A stretch of 37,408 nt of DNA from a virus, in the IMG/VR virus record IMGVR_UViG_3300032086_000016, positions 1-37,408 of that record; one strand, 5' to 3'. Of this stretch, positions 27,923-36,344 are shown one piece after another. The position numbers were made by a program, and so were the translations under genes. Position 1 is the first letter of the stretch, and every line of letters starts with the position of its first letter. The notes beneath the pieces are model-generated. The model did not search any database, was not told the DNA's origin, and saw only the letters and a program-made list of their open reading frames with translations.

Positions 27923-28270
27923 ATGAGTTTTCGTTGGCCAAGTAAAGACCCAGATGAAACGTTAGATTACAGTGTAGACTGGTCACGATTTCTTGAAAGC
28001 GCTGTAATAGACAGCGTTAAATGGTTCGTACAATCTAACTTATATAATACAAAAACAGAACTGCAAGCTGGTCAAACATTAACTACCGCTTCTAGTAATG
28101 CAACTACCGACAGTGTTCAAAACGTATCTCAAACAAATACAAACACTGTTGCTACAATTAATATTGCTGGTGGTCAAAACAATGTAGAGTATACGTTTTC
28201 TTGTCAGATGACAGATGATACAGGAAGCACAGCAGAACGTACAATTAAGCTACGAATGAAAGAACGTTAA
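27923..28270 (+). CDS. Phage fiber-tail adaptor-like protein
   Basis: The 115-residue protein starts MSFRWPSKDPDETLDYSVDW and has the WPSKDPDExLDY.xDW opening of proteins annotated as phage fiber-tail adaptors. The remainder is beta-rich (ATINIAGGQNNVEYTFSCQM, TDDTGSTAERTIKLRMKER). Such proteins link tail components to fibers. It follows the tiny ERTV gene by 2 nt and precedes the tail adaptor gene, consistent with a tail module. Confidence 0.65.
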   Translation: MSFRWPSKDPDETLDYSVDWSRFLESAVIDSVKWFVQSNLYNTKTELQAGQTLTTASSNATTDSVQNVSQTNTNTVATINIAGGQNNVEYTFSCQMTDDTGSTAERTIKLRMKER

Positions 28271-28271
28271 T

Positions 28272-29009
28272 ATGGCATATGATTATATTGGGATTGTTAA
28301 TGATATAAATCGTAGACTTAATGAAGTTGAGTTAACTGGTGGTACAGGAAGTAATGCAAACTTTCTTACTGCCAAAGGTGAATACTCGATGATTAAAGAT
28401 GCAGTTAATTCTGCAATACGTTTTATTAATCAACACGAATATGAGTGGCCTTTTAATCACGTTGAGGAAACTGAAACACTTACCCCAGGTCTTGTTCGTT
28501 ACGCTTCTCCAGCAGACTGTAAGGTAATTGACTTCGACAGTTTTCGTATCAAGCGAAATGATACACTAGGTAATGAGACTAAAAAACTAAGGCTACTGTC
28601 TTATGAAGAATACTTAGAAAAATATTCTGATTATGAATACAACACTTCTACTGGAATAAGAGCTTTACCTGAGTTTGTATTTAGAACACCAGATGAGGGT
28701 TATGGTATCGTAGCTCCAGCAGATAAAGCTTATGAAGTAGTGTACGAATACTTTAGATTGCCTGTAGACTTGGTAAACGATACCGATGTTCCTACAGTAC
28801 CAGAACAATTTAGACATGTTATTGTAAATGGTGCTATGCACTTTGCCTATATGTTTAGGGGTGAAACGCAAGAAGCTATGCTTATGCAACAAAAGTTTGA
28901 ACAAGAAATTAAACAGATGAGGAGCCTGTATATTAACCGTTACGACTACGCTAGATCTACTGTTGTAAACAGAGGTAACGTTTCTTACAACACTATCAAG
29001 GTTTCTTAA
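28272..29009 (+). CDS. Head-tail adaptor / tail tubular protein A-like
   Basis: The 245-residue protein has long helices (IGIVNDINRRLNEVELT, YSMIKDAVNSAIRFINQHEY) followed by WPFNHVEETETLTPG and a beta-region RIKRNDTLGNETKKLRLLSY. The helical C-terminus contains QFRHVIVNGAMHFAYMFRGE. This layout matches podovirus adaptors related to T7 gp11/P22 gp4, which form a ring below the portal. The gene directly precedes the nozzle gene, as in those phages. Identification is by architecture and order rather than a single motif. Confidence 0.75.
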   Translation: MAYDYIGIVNDINRRLNEVELTGGTGSNANFLTAKGEYSMIKDAVNSAIRFINQHEYEWPFNHVEETETLTPGLVRYASPADCKVIDFDSFRIKRNDTLGNETKKLRLLSYEEYLEKYSDYEYNTSTGIRALPEFVFRTPDEGYGIVAPADKAYEVVYEYFRLPVDLVNDTDVPTVPEQFRHVIVNGAMHFAYMFRGETQEAMLMQQKFEQEIKQMRSLYINRYDYARSTVVNRGNVSYNTIKVS

Positions 29010-29012
29010 TAA

Positions 29013-31424
29013 ATGCCTACAAATCGTCAGACATACCCCATTAAGTTTGGTGGTGGACTTGTAACTAACATGAGTCCTTTGCAGCAAGGTATAGACATGC
29101 CAGGTTCTGCAAGAGTACTTAGAAACTTTGAGCCATCTGTTGAAGGTGGTTACAGGCGAATAGACGGTTACACTAAATATAACACTAGTATTGTACCACC
29201 ATATGGTGCTCCTGTTGTACATGGTGCAAGTCAAACTGGTACAACTTTAATTATAGCTAATATACGGCAGACACCAGAAGCAGCAGATAAGTTTAAACTA
29301 GTTCATGGTACAGCAGATATTAATGGCTCAACAACTATTAATACTGTCAACGGACCTACCGCAGATGTAAACGGTGCAATTACATCAAGTAAACAAATAC
29401 TAGTTGATAACATTGCTTCAGGTACTATTGCAGTAGGACAAGCTGTTACAGGTGCAGGTATTTCTGGAGTTGTTACGGTAACTGCTGTCGTAGGTAATAA
29501 TGTAACAGTTTCTTCTGAATTAACTTTAGCAGACGATACAGCCTTACAGTTTACATACAAAACAACTACAGTTCCAATCGACAATACATCAGGAACTATT
29601 CAAGCTGGAATGGAGATAGTTGGTACTGGTATTCCAGTAGGTACAACGGTAGCTGCGTATAGCTCACCTAATATTACGCTTGGTACATCTTCTTCTGGTG
29701 TTGCACTTACACTTACAGATGACACAGCACTAGAATTTAAAACAGAATATACTATTGCATCTGGTGGTGTTACGTTTGATGATGACGACAACAGAGCTAC
29801 ACTAACGCTAACAGATAGTTTAACTGCATCTCCTGCAAACGGTGATGCTGTAGAGTTTAGCAGCACAAACAGTAATTATCTTACAGTAGGTCTTGGTGTT
29901 TTCTTAGATACCGTAATAGTAGCTAGAAACGAAAGTATATTTAAAGCTACCAATACTGGATATACTCATGCTAACGTACCAAACTACGGAACAGTATTAG
30001 TAAACGGTGCATCTCAAACTGGTAGCAGTTTAATTGTAGATGGACTAGATGCTACGCCACAGTTAGGTGATGTGTTTAAAATTGCAGGTGTAGACTTAAT
30101 CTATACTGTTACAGCAACACCAACAGTTACGTCAGGTGGAGCTACAATAGCAATTGACCCTGCACTAGATAGTTCTCCAGCAGATAATGCTGCCTTAACT
30201 TTTTTAAGTACGTCAAGAGAAAATGCTGGTAAAACTAGATTTTCTAGGTATAACTATACTGGTACAGAAAAGATAGCTATAGTAGATGGTACAAATGTTC
30301 CTGCACTATATGATGGAACTACCTTTACAGCACTTAATGATGCACCCTCAGATGTAAATGCAGCAGAGTTTGTAACAAACTTTAAAAACCAACTATTCTT
30401 TGGTAAAGATAATTTATTAACTTTTACTGCACCTTTTACAGATAATGACTTTACAGCAGCTGCTGGGTCTGGTACAATATCTGTAGGAGCAAATATTACA
30501 GGTCTTGTAGTATTTAGACAACAACTTATCGTATTTACAGAATCGTCTATATTCCAAGTTGTTGGTAATACTATCTCTGACTTTCAGCTACAACCAATTA
30601 CAATTGATATAGGTTGTGTTGACAAAGACACTATTCAAGAAGTCGGTGGTGATATTATGTTTCTTGGGCCAGACGGTCTAAGACTTCTTAGTGCTACAGA
30701 TAGAATAGGAGACTTTGGTTTAGGGGTTGTATCTAAAGCCATACAGGAACAGGTTACAGACTTTCTTACAGCTAATACATCATTTACAAGTGTAGTTATT
30801 CGTAACAAATCACAGTATAGGTTGTTAGGTTACAACAACAATATTACTCAAGAAAACGCTCAAGGTATACTAGGCACACAGTTTGCAGGTCAAGGTGGGG
30901 AAGGTATGGCATGGGCAGAATTAAGAGGTATAAGAGCATACGTAGCAGACAGTAGGTTTTATCAAAACGCAGAAACAATTGTCTTTGCAAATGATGATGG
31001 TTACATTTATCAGATGGAAGAAGGCAACAGCTTTGATGGATCAAACATACAAACTACTTTTGCTACACCATTTATGCCAATTAATGATCCAAGGGTACGC
31101 AAGACATTTTACAAAATGTTTTTGTACACAGACCCACAAGGTAGTGTGTCCTTTGATGTAAGTTTAAAATTAGACTTTGACCAAAAGGACAGTGTACAAC
31201 CTACAAAGATTGACTTTAATAACTCTACAGGAACTGTTGCGTTTATGGGTCAAGCTACATTTGGATCAACAGCGGTATATAGTACTAAACTAAAAACATT
31301 GTTTGAAACACAAATCATAGGAACGGGCTTTGTCGTATCTTTGCAGTATACATCAGATAGCACAGATCCCCCATTTTCATTAGACGCTATTACGTTGGAA
31401 TACAGCACTAATACAAGAAGGTAA
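29013..31424 (+). CDS. Tail nozzle / tail tubular protein B-like
   Basis: The 803-residue protein starts IKFGGGLVTNMSPLQQGIDM followed by PGSARVLRNFEPSVEGGYRR, the N-terminal signature of podovirus nozzle (tubular B/stabilisation) proteins. Inside are repeated beta modules, YGAPVVHGASQTGTTLIIAN (near 65) and YGTVLVNGASQTGSSLIVDG (near 330), apparently duplicated insertions. A propeller-like second half contains ENAGKTRFSRYNYTGTEKIA and GDIMFLGPDGLRLLSATDRI. It forms the tube or nozzle of the short tail and contacts the adaptor. The length matches the larger members of the class. Confidence 0.78.
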   Translation: MPTNRQTYPIKFGGGLVTNMSPLQQGIDMPGSARVLRNFEPSVEGGYRRIDGYTKYNTSIVPPYGAPVVHGASQTGTTLIIANIRQTPEAADKFKLVHGTADINGSTTINTVNGPTADVNGAITSSKQILVDNIASGTIAVGQAVTGAGISGVVTVTAVVGNNVTVSSELTLADDTALQFTYKTTTVPIDNTSGTIQAGMEIVGTGIPVGTTVAAYSSPNITLGTSSSGVALTLTDDTALEFKTEYTIASGGVTFDDDDNRATLTLTDSLTASPANGDAVEFSSTNSNYLTVGLGVFLDTVIVARNESIFKATNTGYTHANVPNYGTVLVNGASQTGSSLIVDGLDATPQLGDVFKIAGVDLIYTVTATPTVTSGGATIAIDPALDSSPADNAALTFLSTSRENAGKTRFSRYNYTGTEKIAIVDGTNVPALYDGTTFTALNDAPSDVNAAEFVTNFKNQLFFGKDNLLTFTAPFTDNDFTAAAGSGTISVGANITGLVVFRQQLIVFTESSIFQVVGNTISDFQLQPITIDIGCVDKDTIQEVGGDIMFLGPDGLRLLSATDRIGDFGLGVVSKAIQEQVTDFLTANTSFTSVVIRNKSQYRLLGYNNNITQENAQGILGTQFAGQGGEGMAWAELRGIRAYVADSRFYQNAETIVFANDDGYIYQMEEGNSFDGSNIQTTFATPFMPINDPRVRKTFYKMFLYTDPQGSVSFDVSLKLDFDQKDSVQPTKIDFNNSTGTVAFMGQATFGSTAVYSTKLKTLFETQIIGTGFVVSLQYTSDSTDPPFSLDAITLEYSTNTRR

Positions 31425-31429
31425 AAATC

Positions 31430-34400
31430 ATGGGAACAGGTTACACTAGAAACGATACAGCAAATAACATTGCTGACGGTAACGTTATTAACGCTGCGGA
31501 CTTTGACGGTGAATATGATGCCATCGAAGCCGCATTTAACTCGTCTACGGGTCACACTCACGATGGTACATCTGCTGAAGGTGCGCCTATTACAGTTCTT
31601 GGCCCAAGCCAAGAGTTTGTAGCAAGCTCTTCAGAAGTTAAACCAAGCACAAATGCTGGACTTGACTTGGGTACATCAGCACTTAAGTTTAAAGACCTAT
31701 ATCTTGATGGTACTGCTTACATTGATGGACTTGGTGGAAATCTTCTTGTAGACACAACCAACGCTTTACAATTCCGTGATGCCCAACTTTCTATTAACTC
31801 TAGTGCTGATGGTCAGTTAGACATTGCAGCAGATACAACAGCTAAAATTACCTCACCTGAAGTTATTGTTACTGATGACTTTAGATTACAGAGTGATGCT
31901 GCTATTCTTACATTTGGTGCTGATAATGACGTGACTGTAACCCACGTTGCTGATACAGGACTAGATGCTAAAGCTGCTAGTGGTTTTGTTCTCAAACTAC
32001 AAACAGGCGATACAACAGTTGAGTCTGGCAATACAGTTGGTAAGATCAGCTTTAATGCTCCAGACGAAGCTGGTGGTACAGATGCTATATTAGTTGGTGC
32101 TGAGATTGAAGCTGCAGCAGAAGCTACCTTTAGTTCTACAGACAACTCTACTGCTCTTGTATTTAAAACTAATACATCAGCAGCAGCCACAGAGCGTATG
32201 CGTATTAAGTCTGATGGTGACATTGTAACTCAAGGTGCTAACTATACTATGACTTGGGATCATAGTGCAGATGCACTAACTTTTGTAGATAATGCTAAAA
32301 TTATTTTAGGCACTGGTTCTGATTTAGAAATTTATCACGATTCTTTAAATAGTGTAATAAAAGATGCTGGAACTGGTAATTTAGTTATTGCCGCTGATGA
32401 TTTTCGTTTACAAAACTCTTCTCAAACTGCAAATATGATTTCTGCAAATGATGACGGGGCAGTAACACTTACATATAATGGTGGTAATAGAATTGCAACC
32501 ACAGACGAAGGTGTTGACGTAACTGGTGATATTAGTGTAGGCAACCTAAACATTATCACAAACACTATTTCAAGCACAGATACTAATGGTGACATTAACC
32601 TGTCTCCAAATGGTACTGGTACAGTTGTAATCAACACAGACCTTGATGTAGACAACATTAACATTAACGGTAACAGCATTACTTCTACTGATACTAACGG
32701 TGACATTAATATTACACCTAATGGTACAGGTAAAGTTAATATTGCTGGTGGTTTTGTACCAAGTGAAATTAACCTAACATCTACAGATGCAGGTGCTACA
32801 GAAGGTCCAGTATTTGAATTACACAGAAACTCTGCAAGTCCTGCTGACAATGATCTAATAGGTGCAATTGACTTTGCAGGTCAAGACGATGGTGGTAATA
32901 AAGTTACTTACGCTAAACTATATAGTAAAATACTAGATGTTACAGATGGAACAGAAGATGGTTTCTTTGCTATAAACACTTTTCAAAATGGTTCGCAAGT
33001 TGAAAGAATGCGTACTAATGCAACTGAAACTATCTTTAATGAAGGTGGTAATGATTTAGATTTTCGTGTTGAAAGTAGCGGAAATCAACATATGATATAC
33101 GTTGATGCTGGTAACAATCATGTAAATATTGGAACGTCTACCGATCTTGGTGGCGTCTTTAACGTAAGTGGGTCTACCCATCCAATTTTAAACGTTCAAA
33201 GCTCATCTGACGGTACATTGGCTAAGTTTGTGTGTACTGACGCAGACGCAAATGTAGGCCCTGTTTTAGAGCTTTACAGAAACTCTGGAAGCCCAGCAGA
33301 TAATGATCTTATCGGTGCAATTACATTTTTTGGTGAAAATGATGCCGATAGCAACATAGAATATGCAAAAATACGGACTCAAATGCTTGATGTTACAAGT
33401 GGCACAGAGGACGCAAAATTTGTAATTCAAACAAGAGTTGCAGGTGCTGGTCGTGAACGCTTGATGTTGACCAACACAGAAACAAACTTTAACGATGACG
33501 GTTATGACATAGACTTCCGTATTGAGGGTGACGGTGACAACAACTTATTTTATGTAGATGCATCTCAAGATAGAGTTTATGTTGGTACTAATTCTAATGT
33601 CGAAAATGCAAAATTAGGGGTATCGGGTGGAAAATCTATTTCAGCAGGTATTCCTCAAGGTGGGTTAGGTGTAACTGACACAACCGCTATGGCGCAAGGT
33701 GTTGGGGGTGGTATTACTCTTAATGGGCAATACAAAACTGACGGTACATACACATCTTTTGCAGGAATAGAAGCTGAAAAAGTAAACGGCACAACAAATA
33801 ATTATGATGGTAAACTTGTTTTAAAGGCCAGAAAGCACGGCAGTTCAAACATTAGCCGTTTAGAGTTGTCTCAATCTGAGGCAGTGTTTAACCAAGATTC
33901 TGAAGATACTAACTTCCGTATTGAAAGTGACGCTAACAGCAACCTATTCTTTGTGGATGCAGGGTTCGACAGCGGTCAAGGCGCAGTTGGTATTGGTACA
34001 AGTTCTCCTCAAAGGGGAAGCGGTTTTGGTGGTAGTCAATCTGTATTACACATTACAGGTTGTACCGTTCCTGAAGTACGCATTCAATCCTCTACCGCTG
34101 GTCAAGGTGACTTGTCCATTTATGCTTCTAACTCAGGAGCACAAGCATATATAGATAACGAAAACGGAAATCTTTTGCTTGGACGTGGTGGTAACAACAT
34201 ATTGGTGCTTGGTAATAGTGTTATCTTTAATGAGGATAGCGATGATGCTGATTTCCGCATTGAAAGTAACAATAACGCCAATATTTTTAAAGTCGATGCT
34301 GGCGAAGACAGAGTTTTGATTGGTACATCAGGCGTCTTGGGGAAATTTACAGGTGCACCTCTTCAAGTTAGTAGTTTTGGCATAAGAAGTATGGGCGTTA

Positions 34401-34672
34401 GTAGTTCGGCTACTGATACAGGCATAAGTGTAAATGCTGGAAGTACAGGTATGGGTATGCTTGTACTTGCATCTCGTAACACTTCAAACGGAACGGCAAC
34501 TGCTTCAGCTTTATATTTGATTAACTTTTATCACGATGGAAATCATACCCCTGCGGTGTCACACATTTCAGGTACTAACTTTATAACTTTTTCAAAAAGC
34601 GGCAGCAATACTTTAACGATGGCAAACGCATCTGGGGGTAATTGTATTGCTACAATGTTAATGTCAGGATAA
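31430..34672 (+). CDS. Long tail fiber with tandem internal repeats
   Basis: This 1080-residue protein is the likely receptor-binding fiber. The N-terminus (YTRNDTANNIADGNVINAAD, FDGEYDAIEAAFNSSTGHTH) attaches to the tail. There follow LDLGTSALKFKDLYLDGTAY and duplicated TDTNGDINLSPNGTG / TDTNGDINITPNGTG units. RNSASPADNDLIGAI and RNSGSPADNDLIGAI repeat (near 465 and 615). Four copies of a DFRIES..NNLFYVDAG..RV.IGT module lie near 540, 690, 820 and 935. The last ~110 residues (SSATDTGISVNAGSTGMGML onward) differ and are probably the tip. The repeats could support length variation by recombination. No chaperone or lyase domain is seen. Confidence 0.8.
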   Translation: MGTGYTRNDTANNIADGNVINAADFDGEYDAIEAAFNSSTGHTHDGTSAEGAPITVLGPSQEFVASSSEVKPSTNAGLDLGTSALKFKDLYLDGTAYIDGLGGNLLVDTTNALQFRDAQLSINSSADGQLDIAADTTAKITSPEVIVTDDFRLQSDAAILTFGADNDVTVTHVADTGLDAKAASGFVLKLQTGDTTVESGNTVGKISFNAPDEAGGTDAILVGAEIEAAAEATFSSTDNSTALVFKTNTSAAATERMRIKSDGDIVTQGANYTMTWDHSADALTFVDNAKIILGTGSDLEIYHDSLNSVIKDAGTGNLVIAADDFRLQNSSQTANMISANDDGAVTLTYNGGNRIATTDEGVDVTGDISVGNLNIITNTISSTDTNGDINLSPNGTGTVVINTDLDVDNININGNSITSTDTNGDINITPNGTGKVNIAGGFVPSEINLTSTDAGATEGPVFELHRNSASPADNDLIGAIDFAGQDDGGNKVTYAKLYSKILDVTDGTEDGFFAINTFQNGSQVERMRTNATETIFNEGGNDLDFRVESSGNQHMIYVDAGNNHVNIGTSTDLGGVFNVSGSTHPILNVQSSSDGTLAKFVCTDADANVGPVLELYRNSGSPADNDLIGAITFFGENDADSNIEYAKIRTQMLDVTSGTEDAKFVIQTRVAGAGRERLMLTNTETNFNDDGYDIDFRIEGDGDNNLFYVDASQDRVYVGTNSNVENAKLGVSGGKSISAGIPQGGLGVTDTTAMAQGVGGGITLNGQYKTDGTYTSFAGIEAEKVNGTTNNYDGKLVLKARKHGSSNISRLELSQSEAVFNQDSEDTNFRIESDANSNLFFVDAGFDSGQGAVGIGTSSPQRGSGFGGSQSVLHITGCTVPEVRIQSSTAGQGDLSIYASNSGAQAYIDNENGNLLLGRGGNNILVLGNSVIFNEDSDDADFRIESNNNANIFKVDAGEDRVLIGTSGVLGKFTGAPLQVSSFGIRSMGVSSSATDTGISVNAGSTGMGMLVLASRNTSNGTATASALYLINFYHDGNHTPAVSHISGTNFITFSKSGSNTLTMANASGGNCIATMLMSG

Positions 34673-34704
34673 CCCCCCACCAGCCATAAAAGGAGAAACA
34701 AACA

Positions 34705-35046
34705 ATGGCACAAACAACTACTTGGAAAATATTAGACATGAAACGTGCAACCGATACTGGTGCAGTTGATACTGTCTATTGGGAATGTCGTGTAGAAGAC
34801 GATACTCATGGATGTCAGGCAGTAGAGGGCGGTAAACTACGCCTTGATCCTGATCCTGATGCGGCAGACTTTATTGCATACGCTGACCTAACTGAAGCAA
34901 CAGTTTTGGGTTGGGTATATAACAGTCTAATTGAAGGTGACGAAACAGCAGACGAAGCAAAGGCTCGTATTGAAGCTAATCGTCAAGGAAAGGTTACAGC
35001 ACAAGTTGCTCGTAAAACAGCCGAAGCATCTGGAATGCCTTGGTAA
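34705..35046 (+). CDS. Conserved marine-phage protein (113 aa)
   Basis: The 113-residue protein reads MAQTTTWKILDMKRATDTGA and DTVYWECRVEDDTHG with an acidic middle (RLDPDPDAADFIAYADLTEA). A C-terminal helix ends KTAEASGMPW. It is common after the fiber gene in marine phages and has no assigned function. AAGGAG lies 8 nt upstream. The TVLGWVYNSLIEGDETADEA segment looks like a helix-loop for protein contact. Confidence 0.68.
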   Translation: MAQTTTWKILDMKRATDTGAVDTVYWECRVEDDTHGCQAVEGGKLRLDPDPDAADFIAYADLTEATVLGWVYNSLIEGDETADEAKARIEANRQGKVTAQVARKTAEASGMPW

Positions 35047-35075
35047 TCAGTAAATAATAATAAAGGAGAAAAACA

Positions 35076-35303
35076 ATGGCAGAGAAACAACCAAAAACCA
35101 TTGTCATCAACGACAAAGAATACACTGAAGATCAACTTACTGATCAACAAAAAGTAATGGTCAATCATCTAGCTGACCTAGAACGTAAGATTGGATCAGT
35201 ACGATTTAACCTTGATCAGTTAACTGTAGGCCGTGATGCATTTATGAAGATGCTTACACAGTCTTTAGAGCAACCTGCAGAAACAAAAGAAGAGGCGGCA
35301 TAA
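35076..35303 (+). CDS. Small coiled-coil protein
   Basis: The 75-residue product begins MAEKQPKTIVINDKEYTEDQ with two short strands, then a helix ADLERKIGSVRFNLDQLTVG typical of a coiled coil, and an acidic tail. It resembles the IDGxEYxxxxLSDEAKxQ small protein type found in phages. AAGGAG lies upstream. It directly precedes the next ORF without a gap. Function unknown. Confidence 0.62.
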   Translation: MAEKQPKTIVINDKEYTEDQLTDQQKVMVNHLADLERKIGSVRFNLDQLTVGRDAFMKMLTQSLEQPAETKEEAA

Positions 35304-35489
35304 ATGAAGTTTGAGCAACTAATTGGTGTTGTCGCAATTGGCATCTTAAGTTGGGGAGCACTTCAGCTTTATCAGATGAATGCTAACATGGCAGTAGTTT
35401 CGTATAAAGTTGACGAAAACTATAAGATGATTAAACCAATGTGGCAAGACTTTTTAGTTCGCCAGAACAGAGTAGCAGAGAACAATTAA
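35304..35489 (+). CDS. 61-residue membrane-anchored protein
   Basis: The N-terminus FEQLIGVVAIGILSWGALQL is a hydrophobic membrane helix followed by a soluble ~40-residue segment (VDENYKMIKPMWQDFLVRQN). The ATG follows the previous stop directly. With the next gene it makes a pair of single-helix proteins, as for spanin or other envelope-acting late proteins, but no lipobox is seen. Confidence 0.55.
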   Translation: MKFEQLIGVVAIGILSWGALQLYQMNANMAVVSYKVDENYKMIKPMWQDFLVRQNRVAENN

Positions 35490-35490
35490 C

Positions 35491-35853
35491 ATGGAAAACA
35501 TCAAACTCCCAATAGCATTAGTAGCTGCAATGGCTGTCCAACTTGCAGGTGGAGTTTGGTGGGTTTCCCAACAAGCTGCTACAATAACCTCATTAGAAGA
35601 AACAGTTAGTCAACTGGGTAGCCGCATGGCTATAGAAGACAATGTAAATCTTAGACGTGATGTTCAAGACAACACCTTGGACTTGATAGATGTCTGGGAT
35701 GACAGTGATGAAATATGGGAAGAAATAGCTGCCCTAGCTAATTCAATAAACTCTATCAATGAACTAAAACAACGATTGGCAATATTAGAGAATGAACTAA
35801 AGTACGTTAATCGTGACCATAATAATATGATGATGGACAAAGATGGTATTTAA
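35491..35853 (+). CDS. Single-TM coiled-coil protein (spanin-like candidate)
   Basis: The 120-residue protein has an N-terminal membrane helix (about 5-25, LPIALVAAMAVQLAGGVWWV) and then heptad-rich stretches (ITSLEETVSQLGSR, NSINELKQRLAILENELKYV) forming a long coiled coil. That topology fits an inner-membrane spanin or a virion inner-membrane contact. It starts 1 nt after the preceding small membrane gene. No partner outer-membrane spanin lipoprotein is identified, so the lysis role is only a possibility. Confidence 0.55.
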   Translation: MENIKLPIALVAAMAVQLAGGVWWVSQQAATITSLEETVSQLGSRMAIEDNVNLRRDVQDNTLDLIDVWDDSDEIWEEIAALANSINSINELKQRLAILENELKYVNRDHNNMMMDKDGI

Positions 35854-35855
35854 TA

Positions 35856-36332
35856 ATGATAGATCCAGCTACAGCTATTGCATTAGCTACTACCGCTTTT
35901 AGTGGAATTAAAAAAGCCGTTAGTGCTGGTAGGGAAATCAGCGAACTAGGTAAAGATATTTCAGCTTTTGGTAAAGCTGTATCTGACTTAGACTACTTAG
36001 GTAAAAAAGCTAAAGACCCACCTCTGTGGAAAAAAATTAATCCTAAATTTGATACTTCAGCTGTAGAAATTTGGGCTGCACAACAAAAAGCCAAAGAGAT
36101 GCGAGAAGAGTTAAGATCATACATCTCGCTATACTATGGGCCATCTGCTTGGGAAAGCATTGTTCAAATCGAAGCAGAGCAACGCAGAATGCAAAAAGAA
36201 GCTGTATATCGTAGGCAAGAGAAGATAGATAATTTAATAAATTGGACTGTCGGAATACTTATAGTATTAACAGGATTTGTTTTATTTGGTGCAATAATTT
36301 ATTTTATCGGGAAGCATCGAGGAAATTGGTAA
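35856..36332 (+). CDS. Conserved helical protein with C-terminal membrane segment
   Basis: The 158-residue protein begins MIDPATAIALATTAFSGIKK, followed by helical GREISELGKDISAFGKAVSD, a central WAAQQKAKEMREELRSYISL helix, and a C-terminal hydrophobic segment (WTVGILIVLTGFVLFGAIIY). I recognise the MIDPATAxAxATxAFxxIK opening from many marine phages, where it is unassigned. The topology fits an internal virion or membrane-penetration accessory. It lies just before the internal virion gene. Confidence 0.65.
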   Translation: MIDPATAIALATTAFSGIKKAVSAGREISELGKDISAFGKAVSDLDYLGKKAKDPPLWKKINPKFDTSAVEIWAAQQKAKEMREELRSYISLYYGPSAWESIVQIEAEQRRMQKEAVYRRQEKIDNLINWTVGILIVLTGFVLFGAIIYFIGKHRGNW

Positions 36333-36344
36333 TAGGAAATAAGC

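Noticed and set aside
28665-29234. 189-codon minus-strand ORF antisense to the adaptor and nozzle genes
   Set aside because: It is complementary to two well-supported genes, shows low-complexity Tyr/Thr/Ser composition, and has no ribosome site.
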